Shown: piece by piece, positions 25,147 through 37,590 of the stretch
How the letters are laid out: every line of letters starts with the position of its first letter
Numbering within the stretch: position 1 is the stretch's first letter
Assembly (NCBI RefSeq): GCF_014805685.1
Contig: NC_060906.1
Location: 14,214,164-14,278,163, forward strand
Direction: 5' to 3'
Source of the DNA: Silurus meridionalis
Taxonomy: Eukaryota; Chordata; Actinopteri; Siluriformes; Siluridae
DNA length: 64,000 nt
Notes under the pieces: generated by a model
Seen by the model: only the letters and a program-made list of their open reading frames with translations
Told to the model about the DNA's origin: nothing
The model's database searches: none
Translations under genes and position numbers: made by a program

Positions 25147-25571
25147 CTCTGACATACAACAGCAGGATTTTGCCTCTGCATGCAAGTAACCATATGTTCC
25201 TCTTCACTATTGGCTTTCAGATCTAAGTATTCATGTTTTTAATGACTGCTTCTGAAATCCGTAATTGTGTGTACTTACTAAGTAAGTGACTGTTTGAATT
25301 CTGTTGGATTGAGATTGGAAAGTGGTGGCATGAGATGTGTTGGATATTTGGTTGTTTTGGTTTATTAAGTGTTGGTGCATGTTTTTATAACTTCTCATCC
25401 TGAATTCTCCTTAGTATAAATACACACACCGACTCTCTTTTCTACATCCCTACATTCTCTGGAACTACTCTATAAGCTGTCACCAAGTTTGTCCACCATG
25501 AGAGGCAGGTCATTTAATGTCCTATCACCTCAGTTTCTGTGGGACTGTTTTCTATTTCCTCCTTTAACAAC

Positions 25572-25574
<3 letters not shown>

Positions 25575-25622
<48 letters not shown>
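25575..25622. repeat. (CA)n microsatellite
   Basis: Pure CA run, about 48 bp. Confidence 0.97.
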
Positions 25623-25623
<1 letters not shown>

Positions 25624-26369
25624 CCACTTCTTACAATTTGCCCTCCCTAAAGTGTTATTGGTGTGTATGTAGGTATTGATCATCAGGCTGTTTCTATTTT
25701 GTGTGAAGTGACCCATGGGCTAGAGAGCTGAGTAAAGCATGCATAGTAAGGAGTTATCAAATTGTGTATTTAGACTAAAGAATTAATTAAGTCTTAAAAT
25801 CAAATTAGACAAATAAACATTGTATAAAATAATAAAAGAAAAAAAAAACGGATAATCAGGAGTGGTCTAATAATAATAATATCAGAGCCAGTAGTAGGGG
25901 CCAGAAAAGGACACACTAGACCAGCAATGTATTTTTAGTTTGTTTGGTTATTAGATGGTAAACCAACAGCTCAGTGTATATATTCCAGGCCAGTTTGCTC
26001 AAGCTGAATATACTTGAGTGATTTTAGAGATTGAAATGTGGAAGCTTTGTATATAACCTGCATATCTGTTTGATAAATAAATGATGTTTATTATACTGTA
26101 TATAAAAGGTTTTGTTTGCTCTGTCTTTTATAAATCTGAAATTGTGATAATATTTAGTCTAAAGGTGCTTCTCTGTTGATCTTGTACTATTTACTTTCTA
26201 AAGCAACCTTGGGGTTCTATATTTAGTAGCCTATTTAATATACAAGGAGAAGCAGCACTTTTAAGAGACTTGTTCTGGGCTATTCATTTAATTGCAAAAA
26301 CTGGTGAATATGTTTGTTCAAGAAACTAAAATGACACCTGCCAATTCACAATTTTTTTAACAATTCGAA

Positions 26370-26370
<1 letters not shown>

Positions 26371-26424
<54 letters not shown>

Positions 26425-26426
26425 CA
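26371..26426. repeat. (CA)n microsatellite
   Basis: CA run of about 56 bp with one G interruption near 26418. Confidence 0.97.
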
Positions 26427-27447
26427 TGATTGTTTATCTGGTATCTCAAAATCTAGCCTTTTTTTTTGCTTGTTTGTTAATCCGCTGACCACTGCCTATC
26501 TTTACATTTGCTTCACTATTTGGATTTGTTTGTTTGTTGTAAAAAATATAGACTTTTACCTGCAACTGCCTCTGCTGCCTGTCAATGTCGCATTGCCAGC
26601 AGACTTTTATTAAAAATTAATTGGGAATGGTGATTGTCAGCTTCAATGTACAAAACCTTTAATGGATGCAACAATTTTCCAATTAACTATCTAAAAAATA
26701 TAAATAAAATAGTTATAAAATTATAGTAAGGATCTAATCTTGTAGACATGCTTCTAATTAAATAGTCCTGGTCCACTGCATGGACATTGTACATCTTCAC
26801 TGTACTTCATACTGACTGCTTTCTCTGTAGAATGGAGCCTTGGGATTGCAATGTGGTTTTATGCGCTATCGTATATATGTCATAGAAAGTGCAGCCCTCA
26901 TAACTCTTCTTCCTCGCTGAGACAACACAATCACACTTCCCTGACCTCTCCATGCTCTCCCCATCTCTCCTACTGCAAACTCACTGATGGTTCGGAAAGT
27001 CTGAGACCACTACCGAGTGTTGATTTTTATTAGTTTTACAGTTAATGACACTTGTCAAACAAACCCCATCAATCTACACCAATATCATTTCCAAACTACA
27101 TGTTTGCATTGACTGAAAGAGAAAATCTAGAATAGTATTACATAAAGACTGGGTGATGCTATGCTCTAGATATTTTTTTAACATGAATGCCAGCTAGATT
27201 TTCATGTTTACATAATGTATGTCACACAAGAGTGTCTTCTTCTAAAGATCTTAAGTGCAGTGTTTTTAGTAAGTAGGGTTCTCCCAGACCCATATCAAAC
27301 TAAGAAAATTAAAGTGAATGCAAACTTGCAAACTAAAGCTGATGTAACATGTGAAAGTAAAAGATCAGTCAGTCAGTAAGATAAGCAAAAGCTGACTTGA
27401 CAAGGAAAGCTCTCAGGTCACAGCAGATCTAGTAAGTGACAGATATC

Positions 27448-27448
<1 letters not shown>

Positions 27449-27484
<36 letters not shown>

Positions 27485-27490
27485 AATAAA
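27449..27490. repeat. (AAAT)n microsatellite
   Basis: Tandem AAAT units, about 42 bp. Confidence 0.95.
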
Positions 27491-29261
27491 AAAGAGAACT
27501 AATATGTAAAACTAGCTAGCCTACTTGATTAGGCTGGTACAAATGGATGAAACTGCGAAATAATAGAACTAACAAGCAAAAGGTTTTGACAGAAATATAT
27601 CACTTATGTTTGTGCCTTAGAGTAGTCAAACGTTTTCCAGATTGATTGAATCAGAATCTTCTGTTGGTGTTCAAAAAGTGTTTTATTACTTTTTATTTCA
27701 CTTTTTATTTCTTTAGTTTATTCATTCAAAATGTATTTTCAATTCAATAAATAGCATTTAGATTTTCAGATCGCTAAGAAATAATGTAAAAATGTTTTAC
27801 TTTTTGTAAGTAAGAAAGATGTTCGACCAGGAAGCATCATTAAAACAGTGCACTTGCTTTTAAAGTGGTAAAACAACAAGTTTGTTGGTTAGCCGGAGAA
27901 ATAAACTAGCCAGGGAAACTGGCAAGGGGGAACAAAACCAGACCTTTGCTGGACAGCAGACAAAATATGAATATAAAACCATGTGCTGGTATGACAAACG
28001 CATATTCCTACACTAACAGTAAATACTTTTTAAGAAAACACAGACACTGAACTTCAAAATAACATGCAGCCACAGCGGCTCACAGATATTCAACATGTTC
28101 ACAGATATTTAGCACCTGCTATACCGTTCGCACAGCTATAATATACATTGGGAATTCTTTAGTTTTCCTTTCCTTCGTGAATTATTCGTCCCGTTTTATA
28201 AACTTTTAAGCACATTTATTAAGCTGCTCTTATGCAAACATCCATTTTTTTACTTGGTGGACTCTAGTGGAGTAATATTACTCTCTGGCAATAAGACTGT
28301 TGAATTTATTTATATTTGTAACAACAGTCTGCTTCCGTTCCCTAATGGTAATCTCTGTATTTTATAGTATAATAAATCAACTTGTAACTATGTGTTGTCA
28401 TTCTTGTTCTCTTTCCCTAGCTTCTTGCTGAAAAAAAAAAATTAACGAGCAGCCAGGCATCACAAAGAACACTGCTAAGTTCATCGATCTTCTCCAGGCA
28501 AATATGTTCTTCTCCCACTTATAAAAGTCTTATCTGCCAGGACTTAGAGCGCCTTAGGAGTTGATTGACACTGTGATATCATGCCGATGAGAGCCTCTAG
28601 GTGGTCCCCCAAATCTTTAGCCTCTGAATGAGAAGGTTATGTAATGCTTATCAGATGAGTAAAAATAAATTTTTGCCTCTCAGTCTATTTACTTTTATTA
28701 ATTTTTTTTTTAACTACCCTTCCAGATAAGATCTACGATTTATTAGTTGTCAGTGAACACTCTAGACATCCCATGTGTGAGCCAGGTTTTGCCATTTTTA
28801 TGAAAAGAAAGATGGAGAAAAGGTCTCATTATATGAAGACTGATCTCATATCATCTTCGGAGAGGGTGCAAGTGCATCATTAATGCCACTCATTTGAGAT
28901 GTTTGTCATTTCAATAAAACCTTCTGTAAATCTAGTCAGCTTGCAGCATCTAAAGCAAGCCCTACTTTTCTGATGCACTTTTCCCCAAAGACTTCTGGAC
29001 AATGTTCGATTCAATTTCCATGGTTACCAGGATGTCTCTGCTTGCATGAATTATGGTGAGGCAGTCTCAGGAAGTGTTTGTATTATTACTAATAACAACT
29101 TTTTTATAGTCATTATCAATTGCATTGTTCCAGACAATTTTTTTGTGCTAAACACAATGGAACAACAAACATATTCTGTCAAAAGTTTTAAAATGATGGT
29201 AAGGTGTAAAATTAATTTGTTATGGTTATGTAAGGTGCAAACCACATTTTGATTAACACAT

Positions 29262-29310
29262 CCCAGAAGTGAAATATGGTGGTGGCAGCATCATGCTTAA
29301 AAGCTAGGAT
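29262..29310 (+). pseudogene. Small Tc1 transposase remnant
   Basis: The phrase tatggtggtggcagcatcat (29276-29295) matches a highly conserved stretch of Tc1 transposase genes encoding part of the catalytic region (GGGSIM-like). Only about 50 bp are recognisable, so it is a short relic. Confidence 0.45.
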
Positions 29311-29790
29311 TCTTCTAGTAAAAGAAAACAATTTATTTCTCCTATATGGTACAATTGGGTTACAGGATTATCTGAATGTACTGTATATTGTAATGGCCCA
29401 GTGTAAGGACAGTTATTGTTTAAGGACAGCCACTGTTTAACAGTTGATCTTTTTTTCCTTTTTTTTTTTTACACACTTTTATATGTGGTTTCTGCTTGGT
29501 TGGAATAAAAAAACCTTTATGCATAAAGATCGAAAAGACCTTATATAGTATGTATCCAATCATAATAGAATTCTTTTTGCCATCTTGAGCAACCTGAAGT
29601 TTCACCAGAATTGTATTAGTCTCCTGGAGTTGGGAATTAATTTTTAACAGCATGCATGCAATCTGCAGTGTGTGTGTGCGGGTGCGTGTGTGTGCAGGTG
29701 CAAACTTTATATATTTAATCATAGAGGTAGACCAGCAGGTTGGTACGACCTTTGTTTCTCTGTACCCCACACCCTCATTACATACACGCA

Positions 29791-29830
<40 letters not shown>

Positions 29831-29840
29831 CACACACACA
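29791..29840. repeat. (CA)n microsatellite
   Basis: CA run with a GAG interruption near 29828. A shorter imperfect TG run lies at about 29668-29695. Confidence 0.95.
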
Positions 29841-29960
29841 GGTGTCGATGGGCATTATTTCTTGGTGTCATCCAAATGACCTTAAAAATCAGCACCAATA
29901 ATCTGAGGTAAAAAAACAGTAATATATTCCTCATATTATACTTTTACAGTCACCATTTTC

Positions 29961-29962
<2 letters not shown>

Positions 29963-30000
<38 letters not shown>
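29963..30000. repeat. (TG)n microsatellite
   Basis: Pure TG run, about 38 bp, followed by a short AG run near 30008-30018. Confidence 0.97.
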
Positions 30001-30002
<2 letters not shown>

Positions 30003-30453
30003 TTTGTGAGAGAGAGAGGCAGGCAGAAAAGTAATGTACATGCACTTCAAAATTGAATACATGAAGGAAGAGGCAAGCGAAAGAGGGAGGGAGGTGGGTG
30101 GAAAGCAAGGTCGTGCTTCTGTTCTTCCTAAAATCTAAAGATACAAAACAGCAAGTGTCTGTCAATCAGTGTATCAGTAGTTTTCCTTTGTCTGTCTGTC
30201 TGTCTACATGGATAGATGCTTGATGAGATGGATGGATAATAGACTATTGGATGATTAATGGATTGAAGAGCCATATGATTTATGTATAAAGGACAAATGT
30301 AGGGATAGATGGATGACAGATAAGTGGGTGGTGGAAAGAGGGATTGATGTGTAATGAATCTAGGGTTAGTAATTTAATAATAGCAATAATAATAATATTA
30401 ATAATTATTATAATTTACACTAATGAATATAGGGTCATATGGGAGCATTTAAT

Positions 30454-30455
<2 letters not shown>

Positions 30456-30520
<65 letters not shown>
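30456..30520. repeat. (TG)n microsatellite
   Basis: Pure GT/TG run, about 65 bp. Confidence 0.97.
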
Positions 30521-30521
<1 letters not shown>

Positions 30522-31740
30522 ATGCATTCTAATCCTGTGTGGATAATTACACTGGCAATCAGAGGTTGTGTCACTTCTGCAGTCACAATTAATCCGTAAT
30601 TAAAGGCTATTAACTCTTAAAGAGGGCACTACCAGCAGGCAGGTAGAAGTCGAGTGATTTCGAGCAGAAAGAGAAGGAGGAAAAAAAGATTGTTTTCTTT
30701 CACTCAATAAGCCAAACGAGTTTACTGTCACTGCTGATAAATGAGTGCAGTGTGGCGAATACACTCCACTCAGTCACGCAGGCAGCGCCACAGTGAAAAT
30801 ACAGACACTGAGCTGAAGCGAGCTAATGAACTTGGCTAACAATTTACCAGCTAGCATGTAGCAATCAAAGTCTTTTATAGGGGCAATCATTTACATAAAG
30901 GTACAATGACAAAGGAAATACACACATTTAGTATTTGTGGGACCAGATTGAGTAATTTTTCTCTTCATACAGAAGAAATTATTTATTTGTTAAATGCAGG
31001 TATGCTAGTATATTAGAAGTGACATTTATGTCATAAACAAGGACAATGTTTTTTTTTTTTGTTTGTTTCTTCCTTGGTGGTGGTGGGTTGGCACTGACAT
31101 TTACACACAGGTGCCAGCATATTAAAAATCTGAATCAGCTTTATTGGCCAAGTATGCCTGAGCATACAAGGAATTTATTTACGGTTCTGTGCAAACCAAC
31201 AGTGCACATTTAGCATTCAGGCACTGTACAGGAATTCTGGACTGAACAAGACAGACTAATCAAATATGATTACACAGAACACAACACAACTAGATAACCA
31301 AGCAACACAAAAAAAACAAAAACAAAGCAAAAATAAGTAATTCATACATTTATGAAGTCACCTTCTGTATACTTGGTGCTATGTGTTCACTTGTACAGAA
31401 CATCAACATTGATGGTCATTTGTATGATGGTTACATAGACGTTAAAATGCATGAAATTTACATTTTACATTTAAAGCATTTGAATTATGGATAAGCGTTT
31501 TTGAGTCTAAATGTTTTTATAATGAATTTGTTCTACGTTTGAATCATAATCAAGTCATGGTGGTAATTTTGTACTGTTAATATATTAGTCATTAATAAAC
31601 ATTGTTTGTAAGCAATTTATCAAATATATTGTATGCATACACTCTGAACTAAGCCCAAACCCATACAGTGGGTTCTTTAGGTAATCTGTTCCCTCTGTAT
31701 AACTTAGCCAGTCATTACCAGATCAAAAAAACAACACTAT

Positions 31741-31870
31741 GTCAAGTCAAGTTTATTTCTATATCGCTTTTTACAACGGACATTGTCTCAAAGTAGCTTT
31801 ACAGAATTTAAGAGTTAAGGTGAACGATGTATATTTATCCCTAATGAGCAAGCCATGGCTATGTCACTCA
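31741..31870 (-). mobile_element. L2/CR1-like LINE 3' fragment
   Basis: Contains gtcaagtcaagtttatttct, 'cattgtctcaaagtagcttta' (split word) and 'atccctaatgagcaagccatggc', matching the first 130 bp of the minus-strand LINE at 62993-64000. It is a 5'-truncated copy consisting only of the 3' UTR. Confidence 0.8.
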
Positions 31871-33124
31871 GGTGTAGGTATTAGAGCTGTTGTGTCATAC
31901 ACTCAAGTGTAATATACCAAAGTCTGGTCAAGTCAATTATCACACAAATGCATGCTAAAATGTACAGATTTTAAGAGAATAATGTACACTTTTTTACAAT
32001 GTATCATGATTAATAGTTATAATCAATTATTTTTGCAATATTATATCCTCATGACTACTATGAAGAGATTTTACTGTACTATAAATTGATGGCCCGTGTT
32101 CTTCATTGGAGCTCCTGACTCCCCCCTGGACAAATCAATAAATCAAGATGTTTTTTATCTTAGTGTCTCACCATATGTGGTGTTAGTGGTGACTTGATCT
32201 GTAGTACTTATTAGAAGTTTAAGCCTCGACAAATCCAAGCTGCCACTGTTCCTCGCCTCTGCCCCAGCAGTGCTGTCTAATGGCTGATTCTGTTCCCTAA
32301 TGCTACATTTTCAACAAGCTAGGATATGCAAAGAGAAGTATTTTCCTGTACTTATAAGATATAATACTGGTAATCTTCCCAATCCTCTTTTTTCTTAAAC
32401 TTAATTTTAAACACAACTGAAAAAACTCCCCTTAACCTTGTGCAAAGTGTTGGTGTTGGAAACAGAAAGTTGCACTGAAGCAGAATTTGAGTTCTTTAGG
32501 TTTTGTTAACAGGTGTAAATAGTTTAGTAAACAGTGTCATTGTGTTACTCCTTCCTATTAAATATCCAGTGTTTTATATTTTCAATTTGGCTCGGATTTT
32601 TATTGATGCTCTTTGGTGAGAGGAATCACGAGCACATTCCTTCTAACGTGGATGTTAAGTGCTCTTCACTAATCCAGTTCTCTTTAAGTTCAGTGACATT
32701 TCAGAGCAGCTTAACACATCTTACAGCAACGTTTTTTCGTGGCTCACATGCTTTATAGGGCTTTTTATTTTGATTTTTCTATTTTAGCACAAAAAACGTT
32801 CACTCCCAAGCAATGCTGTCAGAGGAACATCATGGGAGATTTTCAGCTGAGTGTTTCAAGCTTCTCTTGAAGAGATAAAATGCTAACGACTCTGCAGCAC
32901 TAAACTCTAACTGTGATCTCTGCTGATGACAGAACGCTTGTGACTAGATGTTTTGTACACTGGGCATAATTTTTGAGTGATATATACTGAGAGGTGTATG
33001 ATGTAAGTTATGTCTTTGAGGATAATCATAATGACAGTTATGATAGTTGATATGCCTGACAGAATAGCCATCCTCCAAGGGCTAAGTTTATACAGTTTAA
33101 TTCAATTACTAATGACAGAAATCT

Positions 33125-33420
33125 GTCCAGACAGCATGGCGGTGCAGTGGGTAGTGTTGCCTCAAAGCGCCAGAGTCCCTGGTTCAATCCTGAGCTCGGG
33201 TTACTGTCTATGTGGAGTTACTATGCATGTTGTCTATGCAGGTTTCCTCTGGGTTTTCCTACCAGAAACAAGCCAGTAGGTGGATTGACAAAAATAAATT
33301 ACTTAGAAGTGAATGAGTGTGTGTGGGGGGGGCTCTGTGAGCAAACAGTGAATTCCTACCTCACATTCAGTGTTCCCAGATTCACTGCAACCATAACCAG
33401 GAGAAATTGGAAAAAGAATA
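33125..33420 (+). mobile_element. tRNA-derived SINE, diverged
   Basis: Pol III-like boxes: gtgcagtgggtagtgttgcc (about 33142-33161) and B box ggttcaatcc (33180-33189). Downstream 'gagctcgggttactgtctatg', 'gtaggtggattgac' and 'gaatgagtgtgtgtg' follow the order of a common fish SINE family. Related decayed copies are at 44170-44420 and 56250-56480. Confidence 0.7.
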
Positions 33421-34331
33421 ATTGAGAAATTTGTGCCTTTGTTATCTCTTGCTGTCCCCCGGCCTCTGTTTTAGCACAATCTGTGTTGTATTAATTGGCT
33501 TAAATCACTTACTACTTAACCAATATTGATTTAGTAATGATATTAATCAATAGTTTCTGTTTACTGAGAACATGAAGATGGTCTTTATCTCTTGCTTTTT
33601 CTCTTTGTACTAGTACAAATAGATGGCCCTTTTTCATTTGTTACAAAATATATATTTTTTTATTATATATCTTTATTTACATTTTATATTGTCACTTTGG
33701 TTGTAACAGCTCTAAACAGTCATTGCCACACTTTTTTACACTCTTGACGGTAATGATAAGCAAAATAAAGCTGCAGCTTGTCAAGGAACTGACAAACTGC
33801 AAAGTAAAAACACAGACAATACCTTAAGTAACAACTTTACCTTTAATTGCTGACACTGACTGAAATTTCCTTTAAAATAGCAATGCATTTTGAAATCCAA
33901 TTATTGCTAGTCTAAAATTTCATGAGCTGAGTTGATATAAAATGAGAAACTGTAACGGATTAGAATAAGCGCATTCATATAAACTTGTGATTAGCCAAAC
34001 AGCTGACACTACTGTCAGAGCTGCTTTTATAGAAAACCATTTAACACAAAGTTCAGTAAGAATCAAGAATTCAGCACCACTGGTCTATAATTAAACTAAA
34101 AACATTGCCACTGTTACAGTCATCATTCTGTCCCTGTCATCTCTCAGACTGGTCGACAATGAAATAGACCAGAGTTCTATTGACTGCTGTTTTTATTTTT
34201 ATTTATTTTTTTTCTTTCAAAGAACAAAATCTCAGAGTGGCCATACTGTAAAATGTACCATTACTTTTTCAAGCTCCTTTTGATCCCGTTCTATCTAGGG
34301 CTGATAAAGTGCTTCCAGCCCAGTAGGAAGC

Positions 34332-34333
<2 letters not shown>

Positions 34334-34408
<75 letters not shown>
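34334..34408. repeat. (GT)n microsatellite
   Basis: Pure GT run of about 75 bp, one of the longest in the window. Confidence 0.97.
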
Positions 34409-34411
<3 letters not shown>

Positions 34412-34762
34412 ATATCCACATCCAGGCCTCAAATTAAACGGTCATGGAAGATTTGTCCATTCGCCAAAGCCTCCGTGTCCTTCCCTGTGATTTCTCGGTG
34501 ATTTATGCTACATGGGTGGCAGGAGCTAGCTTGTACTGGCCTTTCAGCAAATGAACACATTAAGTTGTGAGGAATTATGGGGTGGCAGGCACTGTGAGTT
34601 CTGCTCCAAAGCATCGAAACCCTTTTCTTTTAATGGAATTACCTTATTTATGAACACACTGCACCAACTGATGGGTTTACTTTCACACATAAATTGGAAT
34701 CTTTCAATAATTAGGTAATGATTATATTTAGTGCATATCACTGTCACCACATCATGTTTATA

Positions 34763-35150
34763 TACGAGGTGGTATCTAAAAGTTCTGAGACTAGCTCTGT
34801 TTACAAGAAAGTACTTTATTTTCTATGTTTACACAATCACTATACAGTGCTCCCAGCATTCCTGACACTTCTGTAATGTGTCCTGGAAGTCTTCTTTTTG
34901 AAGTGCGTCAAGCACCTTCTACGATTCGTGCTGGATCAAGCTCAATTGTGTCAAAACGCTGACCTATGAGCTGGATCTTCATCTTCCAGAAGAGGGCGCG
35001 GAAGTGAGATCATGTGGATTGTTTTCCGGCGATTATCATGCACAAGTTGACGTTGTCCATTATGAAATCACAGATGCGATAACATACATGGTCTTAAAAG
35101 CACCAGTTAGTGCCATGAACTGTCTTGCCACGTTTTGATACCACCCTATA
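34763..35150 (-). mobile_element. Mariner element, internally deleted
   Basis: Terminal inverted repeats: tacgaggtggtatctaaaag at 34763 and, reverse-complemented from the right end, tatagggtggtatcaaaacg. TA dinucleotides flank both ends. On the minus strand the interior encodes IQLIGQRFDTIEL, similar to the C-terminal part of mariner transposases, followed by QKEDFQ-like residues in a shifted frame. At about 388 bp it is far shorter than a 1.3-kb complete mariner, so most of the transposase, including most catalytic residues, is gone. Confidence 0.75.
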
Positions 35151-35411
35151 TTTTTGCTCTCTTGTCTGTACTTTGCAAGACAACACAACAGTTACTTTTC
35201 TAGAATCAATTTTAAGTAGTATAAAAAAAGCCTATAATTCCGGTCACAATCCAAAAATGTGTGAAAGTGTAGGACTTTGGGAAACTTTCAGTTTAAATAT
35301 ATAACATATAGTGCAGAGGTTATTTTAATCCACATATGATGGAATTACCATATATTATATCATACGAGTTCTCACAATTGTGGGTAGGTAGATGCTTGGT
35401 AAAAAAAAACA

Positions 35412-35648
35412 TTTATAATATAAATAGGCAAGAAATCCAAATTAGCAGGCAGAATCAAAAACCTAGACCAGGCAATGGTTCAGAAAATTGGCAAATAACA
35501 GTGCAAGCACAAAATTGGAATGCGAAACAAAATATGCCAAACCATGAAATCGATAAACATTAAAACAAGGAACAAAATGTCTTAGAAAACAACAGAAATT
35601 GGGTGCATAACTTTTAAAGACAACACAGATGCAAAGAGCAATATTTAC
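35412..35648. repeat. 237-bp direct repeat, left copy
   Basis: Matches 36898-37134 base for base except for four substitutions and no gaps (about 98% identity). Begins tttataatataaataggcaa and ends with agagcaatatttac. No TG...CA ends and no coding capacity; the family is not identified. Confidence 0.92.
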
Positions 35649-36897
35649 CCACACTGAAAACCCTAATAAGTTCAATGAACTCAACCTATTGAGTAAACTC
35701 GTTTACTCAATTGAATTGAGTAATGGATTTTCCAAAACTTGTTTATTTAAGTTCACTTAACTTGGTGCTCATGTAGACTGTACTTTAATTGTTAAGTTCA
35801 TCTAACATGGTGTTTCATAATTTGCACTTAAACTATTAAGTTCACTTACTTACATATTTAAGTCAACTTAAAAATTAAACGGAAATTCCAAATGATTATA
35901 AATTGAATTGACTAATATCATTGTTCTTTTGACTGTTAAAGCTTTATTCAGTCCAAAAAACACATTAAACATCATATTGAATGTATTTATTGTGCAAAAT
36001 TGTTTAAACATTAAAACATTTAAATTTCAATTAATGTAACAGACCTGGTCACATCCACATTGTACGAACATGTACAGATAAATGATATAAATTACATTTC
36101 AGTTTAAATTTCAAAAACATACTGTATCAGAAAACACCCAGGTCACAGCCACAGTCCACAACGCTGTACAGGTGGTAACAATCTCCCACATTAACTGCTG
36201 CACAACACTGCTAGAACTCTGGGCACTTAAACAACTAAACATTTTTATTAACAAAAAAGCTGGTTTGCCCAAGACTGTATTTTGGGCTTGAGGGCATTCT
36301 GTCCCATAGACATCAGTACACGCTGTATGAAATCAAATGTGTTTACGAGTGATTTGGGGTAATTCAGGTCTAATTTCCAAATGTTCTTGTTTCACCTACA
36401 ATATAAAAACAATTGAAAATATAAAAAAAAATTGACAGTCATTGACAAAACATCATAAAGAAAACTATATTTTATTATAATTAATAATATTCAAAATTAA
36501 TGTTATTAATAAAACCAGCCTAAACCAGCAAATACGGATAGGTAAACAGCTAGACAATTAATTATTGATGATGAAGATGGACTGCTGAAGAACACTTTTT
36601 TCTTTCCGAAAACACACGATTAACTAATGTATAAAGAATTTACATCTTACAAGTCAAATTCAGTTTCTCAATATGATTTCTAAAATAATGTTCACAAAAT
36701 TGATAGCGATGTTAGCAAAGTCTGAACGGGAAACACAACGTGTCTGAAAAATTTGTAATGATGACTGGGCAGTTCTTTGTTATATAAATGTAAAATTAGG
36801 TTTTAAACAAACATATTTGACAAATAAAATAATATTTTCAAGTTCATTTCTGCATAAAAACTTTACTTACCGGGTTTAAAATGGCGATTCCAGAACT
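35649..36897. other. 1.25-kb AT-rich segment between direct repeats
   Basis: The left end is rich in 'aagttca/ttgagtaa' words (35665-35880) reminiscent of non-autonomous fish DNA elements. The rest has no open frame of note. It may be an insertion or the unique part of a partial tandem duplication. Confidence 0.5.
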
Positions 36898-37134
36898 TTT
36901 ATAATATAAATAGGCAAGCAATCCAAATTAGCAGGCAGAATCAAAAACCTAGACCAGGCAATGGTTCAGAAAATTGACAAATAACAGTGCAAGCACAAAA
37001 TTGGAATGCGAAACAAAATATGCCAAACCATGAAATCGATAAACATTAAAACAAGGAACAAAATGTCTTAGAAAACAACAGAAATTGGGTGCAAAACTTT
37101 TAAAGACAACACAGACGCAAAGAGCAATATTTAC
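36898..37134. repeat. 237-bp direct repeat, right copy
   Basis: Near-identical partner of 35412-35648. Downstream the sequence continues with ggaactggagacagctgtgg, absent after the left copy, so the right copy appears to be in its original context. Confidence 0.92.
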
Positions 37135-37424
37135 ACATGAAATAAACAAGGAACTGGAGACAGCTGTGGATGAGACGACACTTCACTACAAGAATCAATT
37201 ATGAGACAGGGGTGGAGATATTACTTAAATGAAAACAAAACACACAAGGTGCATGAAAACAGAGAATAAAATGCGTCCAAGCACTGCAAACCATGCGGTT
37301 TTCGGCAAGAGGGGGGGAAATCTCTGACACCAGAAAACTGAACAGCTCATAACTTGAACAAAAACATAAAAAAATAATCGTTGTGATGAAACTAAAATGA
37401 ATGAATATCGTGTCACCCTGTGAG

Positions 37425-37590
37425 GAAGGGCTTTCTATTTTAATTTTGGTTCCTCTCAAGGTTTCTTTCTTATGTCTTTCTCAAGTTTTTCTTTGCCATC
37501 ACTGCCACTGTCACTCATTAGGGCTAAATCCATAGGGATACATTTATGAAATTAAAATGTTTATGTACATTTGCTAAAACTGAAAATTAA
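37425..37590 (+). mobile_element. Decayed L2/CR1-like LINE 3' UTR fragment
   Basis: 'ggttcctctcaaggtttctt' and 'gccatcactgccactgtcactcattagggctaaat' (in pieces) mirror, on the opposite strand, the sequence at 63085-63180 of the terminal LINE copy. Confidence 0.55.

Larger units (their letters stand above)
25143..29261. other. Non-genic stretch with several microsatellites
   Basis: No supported gene. Contains CA tracts at 25575-25622 and 26371-26426 and an AAAT tract at 27449-27490. Near 26985-27040 'tcggaaagtctgagaccact' resembles a decayed Tc1 terminal repeat. Confidence 0.55.
30521..34333. other. Non-genic stretch with retroposon fragments
   Basis: No supported coding gene. Holds a repeat-like fragment near 31130-31330 (tttattggccaagtatgcctg-type word, common in fish repeats), an L2/CR1-like LINE tail at 31741-31870 and a SINE at 33125-33420. 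The segment 30600-30850 is less AT-rich and could be regulatory, but nothing specific is visible. Confidence 0.5.

Noticed and set aside
35412..37134. LTR retrotransposon bounded by 237-bp LTRs
   Set aside because: The repeats lack TG...CA ends and a flanking target duplication, and the inner 1.25 kb has no gag, pol, primer-binding site or polypurine tract that I can see.
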